The notes beneath the pieces are model-generated. The model was not told the origin of the DNA, ran no database searches, and was given only the letters and a program-made list of their open reading frames with translations. From Oerskovia jenensis (GTDB lineage: Bacteria > Actinomycetota > Actinomycetes > Actinomycetales > Cellulomonadaceae), in the NCBI RefSeq assembly GCF_016907235.1, contig NZ_JAFBBO010000001.1:3286001-3350000 (forward strand): a stretch of DNA of 64,000 nucleotides, written 5' to 3'. Of this stretch, positions 36,780-45,515 are shown piece after piece; positions within the stretch are counted from its first letter, which is position 1; each line of letters starts with the position of its first letter. A program made the translations under genes and the position numbers.

Positions 36780-37352
36780 GTGGCGCCGATCGGCGACAGC
36801 GACGAGGTCGTGCTTCCTGCCCGGTCCGGCGCCAGGACGCAGCGCGACATGGAGTTCACGGCCTTCATGGTCGACGCGGAGTCGACACTCTCCCGGACGG
36901 CCTGGTTGCTGTGCGGAGACGTGCACCGGGCGGAGGAGCTGGTGCAGCACGCGTTGGTGCGCACGTACGTGGCATGGCCCCGAGCGCGCGAAGGAGATCC
37001 GCTCGCCTACGCGAGACGGGTGCTCGCGAACGCGCGCATCGACAACTGGCGCAGGTACCGGCGAGAACACCTCACGGAACCGCACGAGCTGCCCTCCGGC
37101 GAGCACGCGTCGGCGGAGCGCGGGCACGCCGAGCGTGACGCCCTCGTCCGAGCGCTGCTGCAGCTGAGCCCGCAGCGTCGACGTGTTCTGGTGCTGCGAT
37201 ATCTGCTCGACCTGCCCGAGCGGCAGGTCGCCGACGAGCTGGGCCTGAGCCTCGGCGCGGTGAAGTCGGCGGCATCGAGGGGCCTGACGCACCTGCGCCT
37301 GATCCTCGGAGACGAGATGACCACGGCCGGAACCCTGAAGGAGGAGCGATGA
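36780..37352 (+). CDS. SigE-family ECF RNA polymerase sigma factor, 190 aa
   Basis: Sigma-70 region 2 (FTAFMVDAESTLSRTAWLLCGDVHRAEELVQHALVRTYVAWPR) and region 4 (LLQLSPQRRRVLVLRYLLDLPERQVADELGLSLGAVKSAASRGL) are clear. The group is the SACE/SigE-like family. I chose GTG 36780 with GGGGGG upstream; ATG 36849 would delete only a non-conserved leader and is possible. The stop overlaps the ATG of the next gene by 4 nt, so the pair is translationally coupled, as for sigma/anti-sigma pairs. Confidence 0.9.
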   Translation: MAPIGDSDEVVLPARSGARTQRDMEFTAFMVDAESTLSRTAWLLCGDVHRAEELVQHALVRTYVAWPRAREGDPLAYARRVLANARIDNWRRYRREHLTEPHELPSGEHASAERGHAERDALVRALLQLSPQRRRVLVLRYLLDLPERQVADELGLSLGAVKSAASRGLTHLRLILGDEMTTAGTLKEER

Positions 37353-38365
37353 ACGACGAGGACTTCGTCGTGCGACTGCGCGCCGTCTCGCAGCACGCCC
37401 CCGACCTCACCGTCGACCACGCGACGGTCCTGCGGTCCGGTCGTCGTCGGCGAAGTGCACGAGCAACCACGACGACTCTCGGCGTCGGCGCGTTGTGCGG
37501 CGGACTGGTCGCCGGTGCGCTCGCCCTCGTACCGTCACCGCCGCGCGAGACCCCGGTCGTGCCCGCCACGAGCACCACGACGACGAGCCCGGAGCCTGCG
37601 GAGAGCGCGGCCGAAGAACCGGCTCGGGCGATCGTCGATGAGGACGCCGGGACGATCACGACCGCCCTGGACGGCTGGTTCGTCAGCGCCGAGGAGCGCG
37701 CCGAGATGGACACCGCCCGGGACGTGTTCGTAGCCCGCTGCATGACGGCAGCGGGATACGAGGATCTCGTGCAGCTCGTGGGCCCCGTCCCCGCAGAGAA
37801 GAGCTCCGACGGAGCGGAGTTCGGCCTGTGGCGTCACGGCTCGCTCGCAACGAACGGCTACACCCAGGAACCCGTTCAGAGTCCCAACCGGTTTCGGGCC
37901 CGGGTCGAGGACGAGGCCGCCCTCGAGCAGCAGCGCTCGTGCTTCGGTCAAGTGATCGCGGCCGGGCTCTCATACGACCCGGGTCAGTTCGAGGCGTCGG
38001 CTCCGGCCGGTCTCACCCCGGCGACGAGCACCCCCGAGGGGATCGGGGTCATCGACGAGTGGAAGCAGTGCCTGACGGAGCGAGGGGTCCAAGCCCCCGG
38101 GACAGACGAGGGAATGGTCCCGCCCGGCGTGCGCGACGCGTCGCCGGAAGAGGTGATCCGCATCGGTGAGATCGACCTCGCGTGCAAGGACGAGCTCGGT
38201 GTCGTCCAACGGCTCGCCGACATCCAGGCCGCCGACGAGGCCGAGTACATCGCCCGCAACAGGGACTACCTCGAGCTACGACGTCCGGTCGAGCAGGCCG
38301 CGCTCGAGGTCTCGCGTGCCTACCTCCAGGAGCAAGGGATGTCGATGGACCCGGCCACCTGGTGA
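37349..38365 (+). CDS. Membrane-anchored protein coupled to the ECF sigma factor; likely anti-sigma or sensor, 338 aa
   Basis: Short cytoplasmic N-terminus (about 40 residues, MNDEDFVVRLRAVSQHAPDL and an Arg-rich stretch), one transmembrane helix (about 43-62), a Thr/Ser/Pro linker, then a secreted domain of about 230 residues. Four cysteines sit in blocks seen in actinobacterial lipoproteins: VARCMTAAGYE, QRSCFG, WKQCLTERG and IDLACKDELGVVQRLADI, then NRDYLELRR. The cytoplasmic part is too short for a classical zinc anti-sigma domain and no HxxxCxxC is seen. Function is inferred from coupling alone. Confidence 0.7.
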   Translation: MNDEDFVVRLRAVSQHAPDLTVDHATVLRSGRRRRSARATTTTLGVGALCGGLVAGALALVPSPPRETPVVPATSTTTTSPEPAESAAEEPARAIVDEDAGTITTALDGWFVSAEERAEMDTARDVFVARCMTAAGYEDLVQLVGPVPAEKSSDGAEFGLWRHGSLATNGYTQEPVQSPNRFRARVEDEAALEQQRSCFGQVIAAGLSYDPGQFEASAPAGLTPATSTPEGIGVIDEWKQCLTERGVQAPGTDEGMVPPGVRDASPEEVIRIGEIDLACKDELGVVQRLADIQAADEAEYIARNRDYLELRRPVEQAALEVSRAYLQEQGMSMDPATW

Positions 38366-38501
38366 GCGAAGTGCTCGTCGTGCTGTGCGGCGGAGCGCTC
38401 GTGCTCGCCGGCGCGGCGCTCGACCCGGCCGGCGACGTCGTCTCGTCCGAGGAGGTGACCGTGAAACGTGTGGGCCGGTCGGGCGCGTCGGGCCTCGGAC
38501 G
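38362..38501 (+). other. Possible short coupled ORF after the sensor gene
   Basis: GTG 38362 overlaps the sensor stop by 4 nt and encodes VSEVLVVLCGGALVLAGAAL followed by DPAGDVVSSEEV, a plausible small membrane peptide. The frame stays open to 38712 but runs antisense into the methyltransferase gene. Probably a truncated or very small membrane protein; it may not be real. Confidence 0.3.
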
Positions 38502-39290
38502 TCACCGCTGCCGGGAGACCGTCCCTCGACGACTCGTGACGGCGGCCCGGCCCGGGTGCAGGACCAGCGTGACGAACCCGAGACCGCCACGGTATCCCTG
38601 GAGCCAGCCGTCGCGGTGCGTCTCGACCGCGGAGAGCACCTCACGCGCGTCAGGGTGGTCCGGGTTCTCGACCGCCCAGCGAGCGGGTGCCCCCGTCCAC
38701 GCCCACTCGTAGTCGTCCCACTCCTCCTGCGTGCTGACGTGCCCGTGCACCGTCGCCCACCCGTGCCGCGTCACGAGGTCGACGGTGCTGGGCAGGTCGA
38801 GGTACTCGTCCGGGGAGAGGCCACCGAGACCGTCGAGGACGGCCGCCGTCGGGGGTGCAGGCCAGAAGCAGTCACCGAGCAGGAGCAGGCCGTCGGCGGC
38901 GAGGTGGCCGCGCGCGGCCTCGAGCGTGGGTCCCAGGCCCCCGAATGCGTACGCTGCGCCCACGCTGAGCACCGCGTCGAACGGCGCCTCGCTCACGTAT
39001 TCCCGGACGTCGCCCTGAACCAGCGTCAGGCGGTCCGCAACGCCCGCGGCAGCAGCCTTGGCCAGCGTCTCCTCGAACCCGACGTCGGACGTGTCCACCC
39101 CCACCGCGGCCAGGCCCGGTTCGCGGCCCAGCGCCCGCAGCAGCCACGTGCCGTCACCGCATCCGAGGTCGAGGACGCTCCCTCGGCCGCCCGTCGTCCG
39201 GTCGAGCAGGCCGTCGACGCGGACATCGCTCAGCGGCGACGCGATCGGGTGCTCGGAGTGCGCCAGGCGCAGGAGTGTGGATCGTTCCAT
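38502..39290 (-). CDS. Class I SAM-dependent methyltransferase, 262 aa
   Basis: Rossmann methyltransferase with motif I VLDLGCGDGTWLLRAL (about residues 39-54), an acidic ribose-binding residue (VGVDTSD), motif II GDVREYV and motif IV FDAVLSVGAAYAFG. The C-terminal half includes the Trp-rich region EEWDDYEWAWTGAPARW. Substrate is not apparent; small-molecule class (UbiE/Methyltransf_25-like) fits best. Divergent from the acetyltransferase gene, separated by 124 nt. Confidence 0.88.
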   Translation of the reverse strand: MERSTLLRLAHSEHPIASPLSDVRVDGLLDRTTGGRGSVLDLGCGDGTWLLRALGREPGLAAVGVDTSDVGFEETLAKAAAAGVADRLTLVQGDVREYVSEAPFDAVLSVGAAYAFGGLGPTLEAARGHLAADGLLLLGDCFWPAPPTAAVLDGLGGLSPDEYLDLPSTVDLVTRHGWATVHGHVSTQEEWDDYEWAWTGAPARWAVENPDHPDAREVLSAVETHRDGWLQGYRGGLGFVTLVLHPGRAAVTSRRGTVSRQR

Positions 39291-39414
39291 CCCCGGACAC
39301 TATGCGAGGAGCAAGGGCCGGGACACGGGATTCTTGCGTGGAGCGTCCGGGCCCGACCAGGCAGGCGACGTGAAAAGCCAGGACTTCCACTCGGGCCCTC
39401 GATACTCTCCGCGG

Positions 39415-39906
39415 GTGACGACGATCAGGACGTTCCAGCCCACCGACCTCGATGCCCTGGTGAGCCTCTCGCTGCGTGCGTGGGAGCCGGTGTACGACGC
39501 GTGGCGCGCCCACCTCGGTGAGCGGATCTACGAGCTCGCGTACCCGGACTGGCGTCGGAGCCAGAGCGACACCGTGCGCTCGGCCTGCGCCACGCACGCC
39601 ACGACCACGCTCGTGGCCGAGCGGGACGGACGACCGGTCGGGTTCGCCACGGTCGTGCTCGGCGCACCGGGCCTCGACACGTCACGCACGGGGGACGTCG
39701 AGCTCATCGCGGTCGACCCGGCCGTGCACCGAGCTGGCGTGGGCGGGGCCCTCATGGACGCCGCCCTCGATCTGATGCGCGAGGCCGGGTGCGCCTACGC
39801 GAGCGTCTGGACCGGAGGCGACGACGGGCACGGGCCCGCCCGCGCGATGTACGAGGCGAGCGGGTTCACCGCGCTGCCGCTCGTGCACTACTACCGCGAG
39901 CTCTGA
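39415..39906 (+). CDS. GNAT-family N-acetyltransferase, 163 aa
   Basis: Complete GNAT fold: an N-terminal TTIRTFQPTDLDALVSLSLRAW, central strands (TLVAERDGRPVGFATVV), motif A with the acetyl-CoA loop (ELIAVDPAVHRAGVGGALMDAAL) and the C-terminal RAMYEASGFTALPLVHYYREL. Start is GTG 39415. Substrate unknown (RimI/PhnO-like acceptors are typical). Ends before two consecutive hairpins in the convergent gap to XPB. Confidence 0.92.
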   Translation: MTTIRTFQPTDLDALVSLSLRAWEPVYDAWRAHLGERIYELAYPDWRRSQSDTVRSACATHATTTLVAERDGRPVGFATVVLGAPGLDTSRTGDVELIAVDPAVHRAGVGGALMDAALDLMREAGCAYASVWTGGDDGHGPARAMYEASGFTALPLVHYYREL

Positions 39907-39958
39907 GACGCGGCACCCCGAGCGGCGCGGGCGTGACCGGCGGTCGGGGCGCAGGGGC

Positions 39959-40015
39959 GGGGGTGTTCCGCTGCGGAGCGACAACTATTGTTGCCACTTC
40001 GCCGCGAACACCCCC
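39959..40015. terminator. Long imperfect hairpin in the convergent GNAT/XPB gap
   Basis: GGGGTGTTC...CAAC (39959-39985) pairs with 39990-40015 across a 4-nt loop, with four mismatches or wobbles and one bulged C. Its place downstream of both convergent genes fits a terminator. Confidence 0.55.
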
Positions 40016-40048
40016 ACCACCCCGCGAGCATCGCGCCCCTCTGCTGCG

Positions 40049-40091
40049 CGACGCCCAGGTCCACTCCATCCGCGGTCGGACCTGGGCGTCG
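40049..40091. terminator. Perfect 14-bp hairpin in the convergent GNAT/XPB gap
   Basis: CGACGCCCAGGTCC (40049-40062) and its complement (40078-40091) flank a 15-nt loop, 45 nt beyond the XPB stop. The same 14-mer occurs again at 40144-40157 inside the last codons of XPB. Likely a terminator whose arms derive from the gene end. Confidence 0.65.
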
Positions 40092-40135
40092 TTGCGTGCC
40101 CGGCGGCTACCTTGCTCCGCTGCGGTCCCCACCGG

Positions 40136-41803
40136 TCACTGCACGACGCCCAGGTCCTCGGCATCGACGATGCGGTAGGCGTAGCCCTGCTCCGCCAGGA
40201 AGCGCTGGCGGTGCGCCGCGAAGTCCTGGTCCACGGTGTCGCGCGAGACCACGGCGTAGAAGTGCGCGGTGCGACCGTCCTGCTTGGGTCGCATGATGCG
40301 GCCCAGACGCTGGGCCTCCTCCTGGCGCGACCCGAACGACCCGGACACCTGGATCGCGACCGACGCCTCGGGCAGGTCGATCGAGAAGTTCGCGACCTTG
40401 CTCACGACGAGCCGCGAGATCTCCCCGGACCGGAACGCCTCGAACAGCCGCTGCCGCTCGCGCACGGTCGTGGCCCCCGTGATGACGGGCGCGTCGAGGT
40501 GGTCGCCGAGCTCCTCGAGCTGGTCGAGGTACTGGCCGATCACGAGGACCTGGTCGTCGGGGTGCGCGGCCGCGATCTGCTCGACGACGCGGTTCTTGCC
40601 CGCCGCGGTGGCCGCGAGCCGGTACTTGTCCTCGGGCTCGGCGGTCGCGTACGCCATGCGGTCGCGGTCGGACAGCGTGAGGCGCACCTCGACGCAGTCC
40701 GCGGGCGCGATGTACCCCTGGGCCTCGATGTCCTTCCAGGGGGCGTCGTACCGCTTGGGTCCGATGAGGCTGAAGACCTCGTCCTCGCGTCCGTCCTCGC
40801 GCACGAGGGTCGCGGTCAGGCCCAGGCGGCGGCGCGCCTGGAGGTCCGCGGTCATGCGGAAGATCGGCGCGGGCAGCAGGTGGACCTCGTCGTAGACCAC
40901 GAGTCCCCAGTCGCGCGCGTCGAGCAGCTCGAGGTGCGTGTAGACGCCCTTCCGCTTGGTCGTGAGCACCTGGTACGTCGCGATCGTGACGGGCTTGATC
41001 TCCTTGCGGGCGCCCGAGTACTCGCCGATCTCGTCCTCGGTGAGCGTCGTGCGCCGTACGAGCTCGTCGCGCCACTGGCGCGCGCTGACGGTGTTCGTCA
41101 CGAGGATCAGGGTCGTCGTCCCGGACTTCGCCATGGCCCCGGCGCCGACGATCGTCTTGCCTGCGCCGCAGGGGAGGACGACGACGCCGCTGCCCCCGTG
41201 CCAGAACCCCTCGACGGCCTGCTGCTGGTAGGGGCGCATGGCCCAGGGCTTGTCCTCGTGCGCCGGGTCGGTCGGCGACAGGTCGATGGGGTGCTTCTCG
41301 CCGTCGACGTACCCCGCGAGGTCCTCGGCGGGCCAGCCGAGCTTGAGCAGCACCTGCTTGAGGTGCCCGCGCTCGGACGGGTGCACGACCACCGAGTCGT
41401 CCCCGAGCCGGTCGCCCACGAGCCCCGCGGTCCGCTTGGACTTGAGGACCTCGGCGAGCACGGCCTTGTCGGTCGCCTGGAGCACGAGCCCGTGCGTGGG
41501 GTGCGCGACGAGCTGGAGCCGCCCGTACCGCGACATGGTCTCCGCGACGTCGACGAGCAGCGCGTGCGGCACGGGGTAGCGGCTGTACTCGAGCAGCACG
41601 TTGACCACCTGCTCGGCGTCGTGCCCCGCGGCGCGCGCGTTCCACAGCCCGAGCGGCGTGAGCCGGTAGGTGTGGACGTGCTCGGGGGCTCGTTCGAGCT
41701 CGGCGAAGGGGGCGATCGCCCGTCGGGCGTCGCCCGAGCGCGGGTGGTCGACCTCGAGCAGCAAGGTCTTGTCGCTCTGCACGATGAGGGGGCCGTCGGC
41801 CAT
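40136..41803 (-). CDS. XPB-type DNA repair helicase (superfamily 2), 555 aa
   Basis: Bacterial XPB/ERCC3 homologue, a 3'-5' ATP-dependent DNA translocase. Order of parts: an N-terminal damage-recognition/XPB-specific region (about 1-185), Q/Walker A (PCGAGKT, 211-217), Walker B DEVH (305-308), motif III (GLTATL) and the C-terminal helicase domain with VSKVANFSIDLPEASVAIQ and motif VI EAQRLGRIMRPK. Length is normal for the actinobacterial protein. It lies 48 nt downstream of the helicase-associated gene on the same strand, an arrangement also known from Mycobacterium (from memory). Confidence 0.95.
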   Translation of the reverse strand: MADGPLIVQSDKTLLLEVDHPRSGDARRAIAPFAELERAPEHVHTYRLTPLGLWNARAAGHDAEQVVNVLLEYSRYPVPHALLVDVAETMSRYGRLQLVAHPTHGLVLQATDKAVLAEVLKSKRTAGLVGDRLGDDSVVVHPSERGHLKQVLLKLGWPAEDLAGYVDGEKHPIDLSPTDPAHEDKPWAMRPYQQQAVEGFWHGGSGVVVLPCGAGKTIVGAGAMAKSGTTTLILVTNTVSARQWRDELVRRTTLTEDEIGEYSGARKEIKPVTIATYQVLTTKRKGVYTHLELLDARDWGLVVYDEVHLLPAPIFRMTADLQARRRLGLTATLVREDGREDEVFSLIGPKRYDAPWKDIEAQGYIAPADCVEVRLTLSDRDRMAYATAEPEDKYRLAATAAGKNRVVEQIAAAHPDDQVLVIGQYLDQLEELGDHLDAPVITGATTVRERQRLFEAFRSGEISRLVVSKVANFSIDLPEASVAIQVSGSFGSRQEEAQRLGRIMRPKQDGRTAHFYAVVSRDTVDQDFAAHRQRFLAEQGYAYRIVDAEDLGVVQ

Positions 41804-41851
41804 GGGCGTCCTTCCGGGTGGTGCGCCGTGTCGTGACGCGGGTGGTGCGGG

Positions 41852-44434
41852 CTAGTCGTTCGGCGCCCCCGCCGGAGCGTTCGTGGTCGCGTCGGTCGAC
41901 GCGTCCTGGGTGGGGGCGGGGGCGTCGGTGAAGACGCCCGCGATGCGGTGGACGGCGACGGTCAGCTCGGCGTCGCGCGCGGGGTCGAGGGCGCGCAGGC
42001 GCCCGCCCTCCAGGACGAGGGGCTTGACGCGGCGCCGGGTCGGCTGACCCGTGGGGTCGATCGTCTCGAGGACCACGTGGTCGCCCGCGTCGATCGCGTC
42101 GCGCAGGAGTCCCAACGCCGCGGGGGGTTCGGTTGTTCCGCGAGGTTCGGGGGCGACGTCCTCGCGGGTCGTCGCCGCAGGGGGTGCGGCGAGGGCGGCG
42201 TCGTCGGCCGCGCGCAGACGCGGGACGAGCTCGGCGTACCGCTCGCGCCGGGCCACGAGGTCCTCCTGGTGCACCACCGGCCCGACGGCGGAGCGCCCCC
42301 GGGTAGCAGTGTCCAGCGGCCGTCGCCCGCCCACGCGGGAACGGACCGTGGTCCGGAGCCGCTCGGTGCGCACGACCCGTCCGTCGGGCCCTTCGACCGT
42401 CGAGGCCAGGCCGCGGTCGCGCAGCGCGGCCTGGAGCGTCGCCGCGGGGACGAGGGCGACCAGGACCGTGGGGGCGATGCGGAACAGCGACAGGTGGCGC
42501 AGCGACGGGTCCTCGACGAGGCCCGTCAGGAGAGCGGCGTCCTCGGCGCGCACGTAGCTCGACGCGCTCCCGACCCGCAGCCTCCCGTGCCGCCTGGCCG
42601 TGTCCCGGACCAGGTAGTCGAGAGGTTGGGGCAGTGCCGTGCGGGAGTGGCTCGCGAGGTCGGCCAGCAGGTCGTCCGCGGTGCGGCCCGCGTCGAACGC
42701 CCGGGTCAGGGACTCGGGCGTGAAGCGGACCGTGATCGCGGCCCCGCGTGACTCGACCTCTGCGGCGTCCTCCAGGAGCCGTTCGAGCGCGGTGCTCGGT
42801 CGGCCGGGGACGATCCCCGTCAGGTCCCCCTGGAGCAGGAGCTCGTCGACCTCGGGCGGCAGGACCGACTCGAGCGCGGTCGCGAGCGCTGCCTCGGGCG
42901 CGGTGAGCGGCGGGCCCGTCCTGCTCGACGCCGAGGGTGCGGGGGTGCGCGCGGCGGACGTGGCGTCGTCGGGCCGCAGGAGCGCGCGGCCCGTCGGGGC
43001 GAGCGCCCCGACCCCCGTGACGCCCAGGAGATGGGCCTCCTGGAGCAGCCCCTCGATGGCCTGGACCGGTGGGACCGACCGGGGGGACCCCCAGCGCAGG
43101 ATCTCCAGGAGGTCGGCCGAGGTCAGGGCCGTCCCCGGGCGGTCGGCGAGCGCGGACAGCACGTCGAAGCGCAGGCGGGGGACCCACGGTCGGCTGAGGT
43201 CGGGTTCGAGCGCGGCGCGCAGCGTGCCGCGCTCGTCGCGGCTGCCGACGGTCCACGGCGTGCGGCCCGAGCTCGCCCACGCCGCGGCGAGCAGCGCCCA
43301 GCGCGGTGCGAGGGGCAGGTCGAGCCAGTCCTCGCCCGCGATCGTGACGGTGAACGAGGGCGGGTCCTCGCCGTCGTCGACCACCAGCCCCGTGGCGAGA
43401 GCGAGCTCGGCGACGAACGCGGCCGTCGGCTCCTCGACCTCGAGCGTCGTCGCGAGGCGCCGGAGGTCCCGCACGCCCAGGCCGCCCGCGCGCAGGACGT
43501 TCGGCGGCGAGGCCTGCCACAGCGCGAGGAGGTGGGCGACGAGCCGGACGACGTCCTGCGCGGCGCGGGACGCCTCCGCGGCGATGGTCTCCTCGGTGAA
43601 GTGCGGGGCCTCGGGCTCGGGAGGGTGCGCGAGCGGGCGCGCGTGCGTGCGGCCACCGCGCAGGGCCAGGGCGACCTCGCGGGGCAGGACGACGTGCCGC
43701 TCGTCCGAGGCGAGGAGCAGGCGCTGACGCAGGAGCCAGGTCGTCGCCTCGCGGCCCACGGGGTCGGCGCGCGGCGCGACGCCCACGGGCGGCCCCCAGG
43801 TCAGGGCGTCGAGGATGTTGCGTGCGCCAGGGGGAGCCTCGGCCAGGAGTGCGGCGAGGCTCGGTGCGTCGGCGCCTGGTCGTTCGCCGGCCCGGCCGCT
43901 CGTCGCGGGCGCTGCGAGCGGCGACGACGGATCGGCAGGTCCGAGACCCGCAGGGTAGGGGCCGAGGACCTCCGACAGGCCCGGCGCGACCGCGAGGTCC
44001 GTGTGCTGCGACGGGTCACGGTCCCACAGGAGCGCGGCCTCCTCGAGGTGCGCGACCGCGGCCCGCACGACCGGTGCGTCCACGTCGCTCGCACCGAGGG
44101 CGGCGAGGACGCGGTCGACCGTGACGGCCGTCCCGGTGGTGTCGCCGGGGCTGCGGCTCGTGGAACGGGACGTCGTCGTCCGTGGGGTCCGGGCCGGCTG
44201 GTCCCCGAGGACGAGGACGGATTCGAGCACCTGGAGCTCGAGGGCGTCGATCCGGGCGATCGCCCGGTCCAGGCTGGTACGGCTGGTGGCACGTGCTGCG
44301 AGCGAGCGCAGCGTCGACGGCGAAGGAGTGGCCAGGTCAGGGCGCTGCAGCAGCAGCGCGACGAGGTGCTCGTCGCTGCGGGAGCGAAGAGCCTCGGGGA
44401 AGGTCCGGCGCGGAGCCGGAGGCGTTGAGGCCAT
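41852..44434 (-). CDS. Helicase-associated protein (Helicase_C_3/XPB-DRD-like), 860 aa
   Basis: Large protein of the family always found next to bacterial XPB. The N-terminus has FPEALRSRSDEHLVALLLQRPDLATPSP, a typical opening. The middle is made of winged-helix-like repeats, and the C-terminal region (PEVDELLLQGDLTGIVPGRP, ESRGAAITVRFTPESLTRAFDAG) is the Helicase_C_3 block, which lacks ATPase motifs. Predicted partner or regulator of XPB, possibly in DNA binding; no experimental role is known to me. Start ATG 44434. Several Ala/Gly/Ser linkers vary in the family. Confidence 0.85.
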   Translation of the reverse strand: MASTPPAPRRTFPEALRSRSDEHLVALLLQRPDLATPSPSTLRSLAARATSRTSLDRAIARIDALELQVLESVLVLGDQPARTPRTTTSRSTSRSPGDTTGTAVTVDRVLAALGASDVDAPVVRAAVAHLEEAALLWDRDPSQHTDLAVAPGLSEVLGPYPAGLGPADPSSPLAAPATSGRAGERPGADAPSLAALLAEAPPGARNILDALTWGPPVGVAPRADPVGREATTWLLRQRLLLASDERHVVLPREVALALRGGRTHARPLAHPPEPEAPHFTEETIAAEASRAAQDVVRLVAHLLALWQASPPNVLRAGGLGVRDLRRLATTLEVEEPTAAFVAELALATGLVVDDGEDPPSFTVTIAGEDWLDLPLAPRWALLAAAWASSGRTPWTVGSRDERGTLRAALEPDLSRPWVPRLRFDVLSALADRPGTALTSADLLEILRWGSPRSVPPVQAIEGLLQEAHLLGVTGVGALAPTGRALLRPDDATSAARTPAPSASSRTGPPLTAPEAALATALESVLPPEVDELLLQGDLTGIVPGRPSTALERLLEDAAEVESRGAAITVRFTPESLTRAFDAGRTADDLLADLASHSRTALPQPLDYLVRDTARRHGRLRVGSASSYVRAEDAALLTGLVEDPSLRHLSLFRIAPTVLVALVPAATLQAALRDRGLASTVEGPDGRVVRTERLRTTVRSRVGGRRPLDTATRGRSAVGPVVHQEDLVARRERYAELVPRLRAADDAALAAPPAATTREDVAPEPRGTTEPPAALGLLRDAIDAGDHVVLETIDPTGQPTRRRVKPLVLEGGRLRALDPARDAELTVAVHRIAGVFTDAPAPTQDASTDATTNAPAGAPND

Positions 44435-44531
44435 CCGTCCGATGTTACGCGGGTCGGGGGCGCGCCCGGCCCGGCACCCCGTGGCGCGGACGGACCCCGC
44501 GTCCTGTGCGGCCGGTCCGGTGCGGGGCGAC

Positions 44532-45443
44532 CTATGTCCTGGTGGCGGAGGACGCCGCGGGCTCGGCTGCGACGTCGAGCCCCGCGACCGCGGCCAGCCC
44601 GCCGCGGACGAACGCGGTGAGGGCGTCGAGCGCGACGTCCGACGAGAGGACGGAGGTGTGGCCGAACCCGGAGGTGCGGACCATGGCGGACCGGGGGACG
44701 TGCGCGTCGTGGAGCCTGCGCGCGTCGTCGTCCGGCATGCGTCGGTCCCCCCGGTCGTGCACGACGAGCAGCTCGGTGTCCCCGGGCAGCGGGTGGGCGA
44801 CCGCGTCGTAGCGCGCGGCGACCGAGTGCCGGTCCTCGCCCAAACGGGCGTCGAAGCGCGCCTCGAGCTGCGTGCGAGTCGCGTCGTCGAGGCGGAACTC
44901 GCGCGCGAACTCGGCGAGGAACGCGTCCGGGCCGCCGACCCCGGAGACGACGGCGACCCGACCGGTCCGCACGGACGTGCGGGCAGCGGTGAGCGCGGCC
45001 AGGGCTCCCAGCGAGTGTCCGACGATCGCACGGAAGGGCCCGTGGCGACGCTCGAGGGCTTCGGTCGCCGCGACCCAGTCGCGGATGTCGGCGCGTCCAC
45101 CGGGGGAGTCCCCGTGGGCCGGGGCGTCGAAAGACACGACGCGGAACCCTTCGGCCACGAGCTCGCGCACCACGGGCGAGAGCTGGGAGGCACGCCCGCG
45201 CCACCCGTGGACGACTAGCACGCTGTCCCTCCCGGCACCCCACTCGTAGGCCGTGAGGTCGTTCCCGCGGACGTCGAGCCGGGTCCGACGCGCGGCGTGG
45301 TGAGTGTCGAGGTCCGCGTCGCGCACGGGGGCGCGCGGCGTGGTGACGAAGAAGGCGCGCAGCGCGAGGTGCCCGGCGAGGGGCGGTGACAGCGTGCCGA
45401 CGGTGCGCAGGGTGCGACCGACCAGGGTGTACGGCGTGGACAT
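44532..45443 (-). CDS. Alpha/beta hydrolase, 303 aa
   Basis: Lipase-like fold: oxyanion HGWRG (79-83), nucleophile elbow GHSLG (Ser144), acid residue in VVHDRGDRRMP and catalytic His in GFGHTSVL. The N-terminus (about 30 residues, hydrophobic) may be a membrane-associating helix. Divergent from a TetR gene with palindromic sites between them, so expression is probably controlled by that regulator and its ligand may be a substrate or product. Substrate unknown. Confidence 0.9.
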   Translation of the reverse strand: MSTPYTLVGRTLRTVGTLSPPLAGHLALRAFFVTTPRAPVRDADLDTHHAARRTRLDVRGNDLTAYEWGAGRDSVLVVHGWRGRASQLSPVVRELVAEGFRVVSFDAPAHGDSPGGRADIRDWVAATEALERRHGPFRAIVGHSLGALAALTAARTSVRTGRVAVVSGVGGPDAFLAEFAREFRLDDATRTQLEARFDARLGEDRHSVAARYDAVAHPLPGDTELLVVHDRGDRRMPDDDARRLHDAHVPRSAMVRTSGFGHTSVLSSDVALDALTAFVRGGLAAVAGLDVAAEPAASSATRT

Positions 45444-45464
45444 GGCTCCTCCAGATCAATACGT

Positions 45465-45505
45465 ACGAACGTTCGTTGTGTAGATTACGCGATCGATCGT
45501 TCGTA
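45465..45505. promoter_or_regulatory. Operator region of the hydrolase/TetR divergent pair
   Basis: ACGAACGTTCGT (45465-45476) is a perfect 12-bp palindrome. A second related half-site CGTTCGTA (45498-45505) follows after a CGATCGATCG palindrome (45490-45499). The 72-nt intergenic region is AT-richer than its flanks and must hold both promoters. Confidence 0.75.
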
Positions 45506-45515
45506 GACTAGGGAG

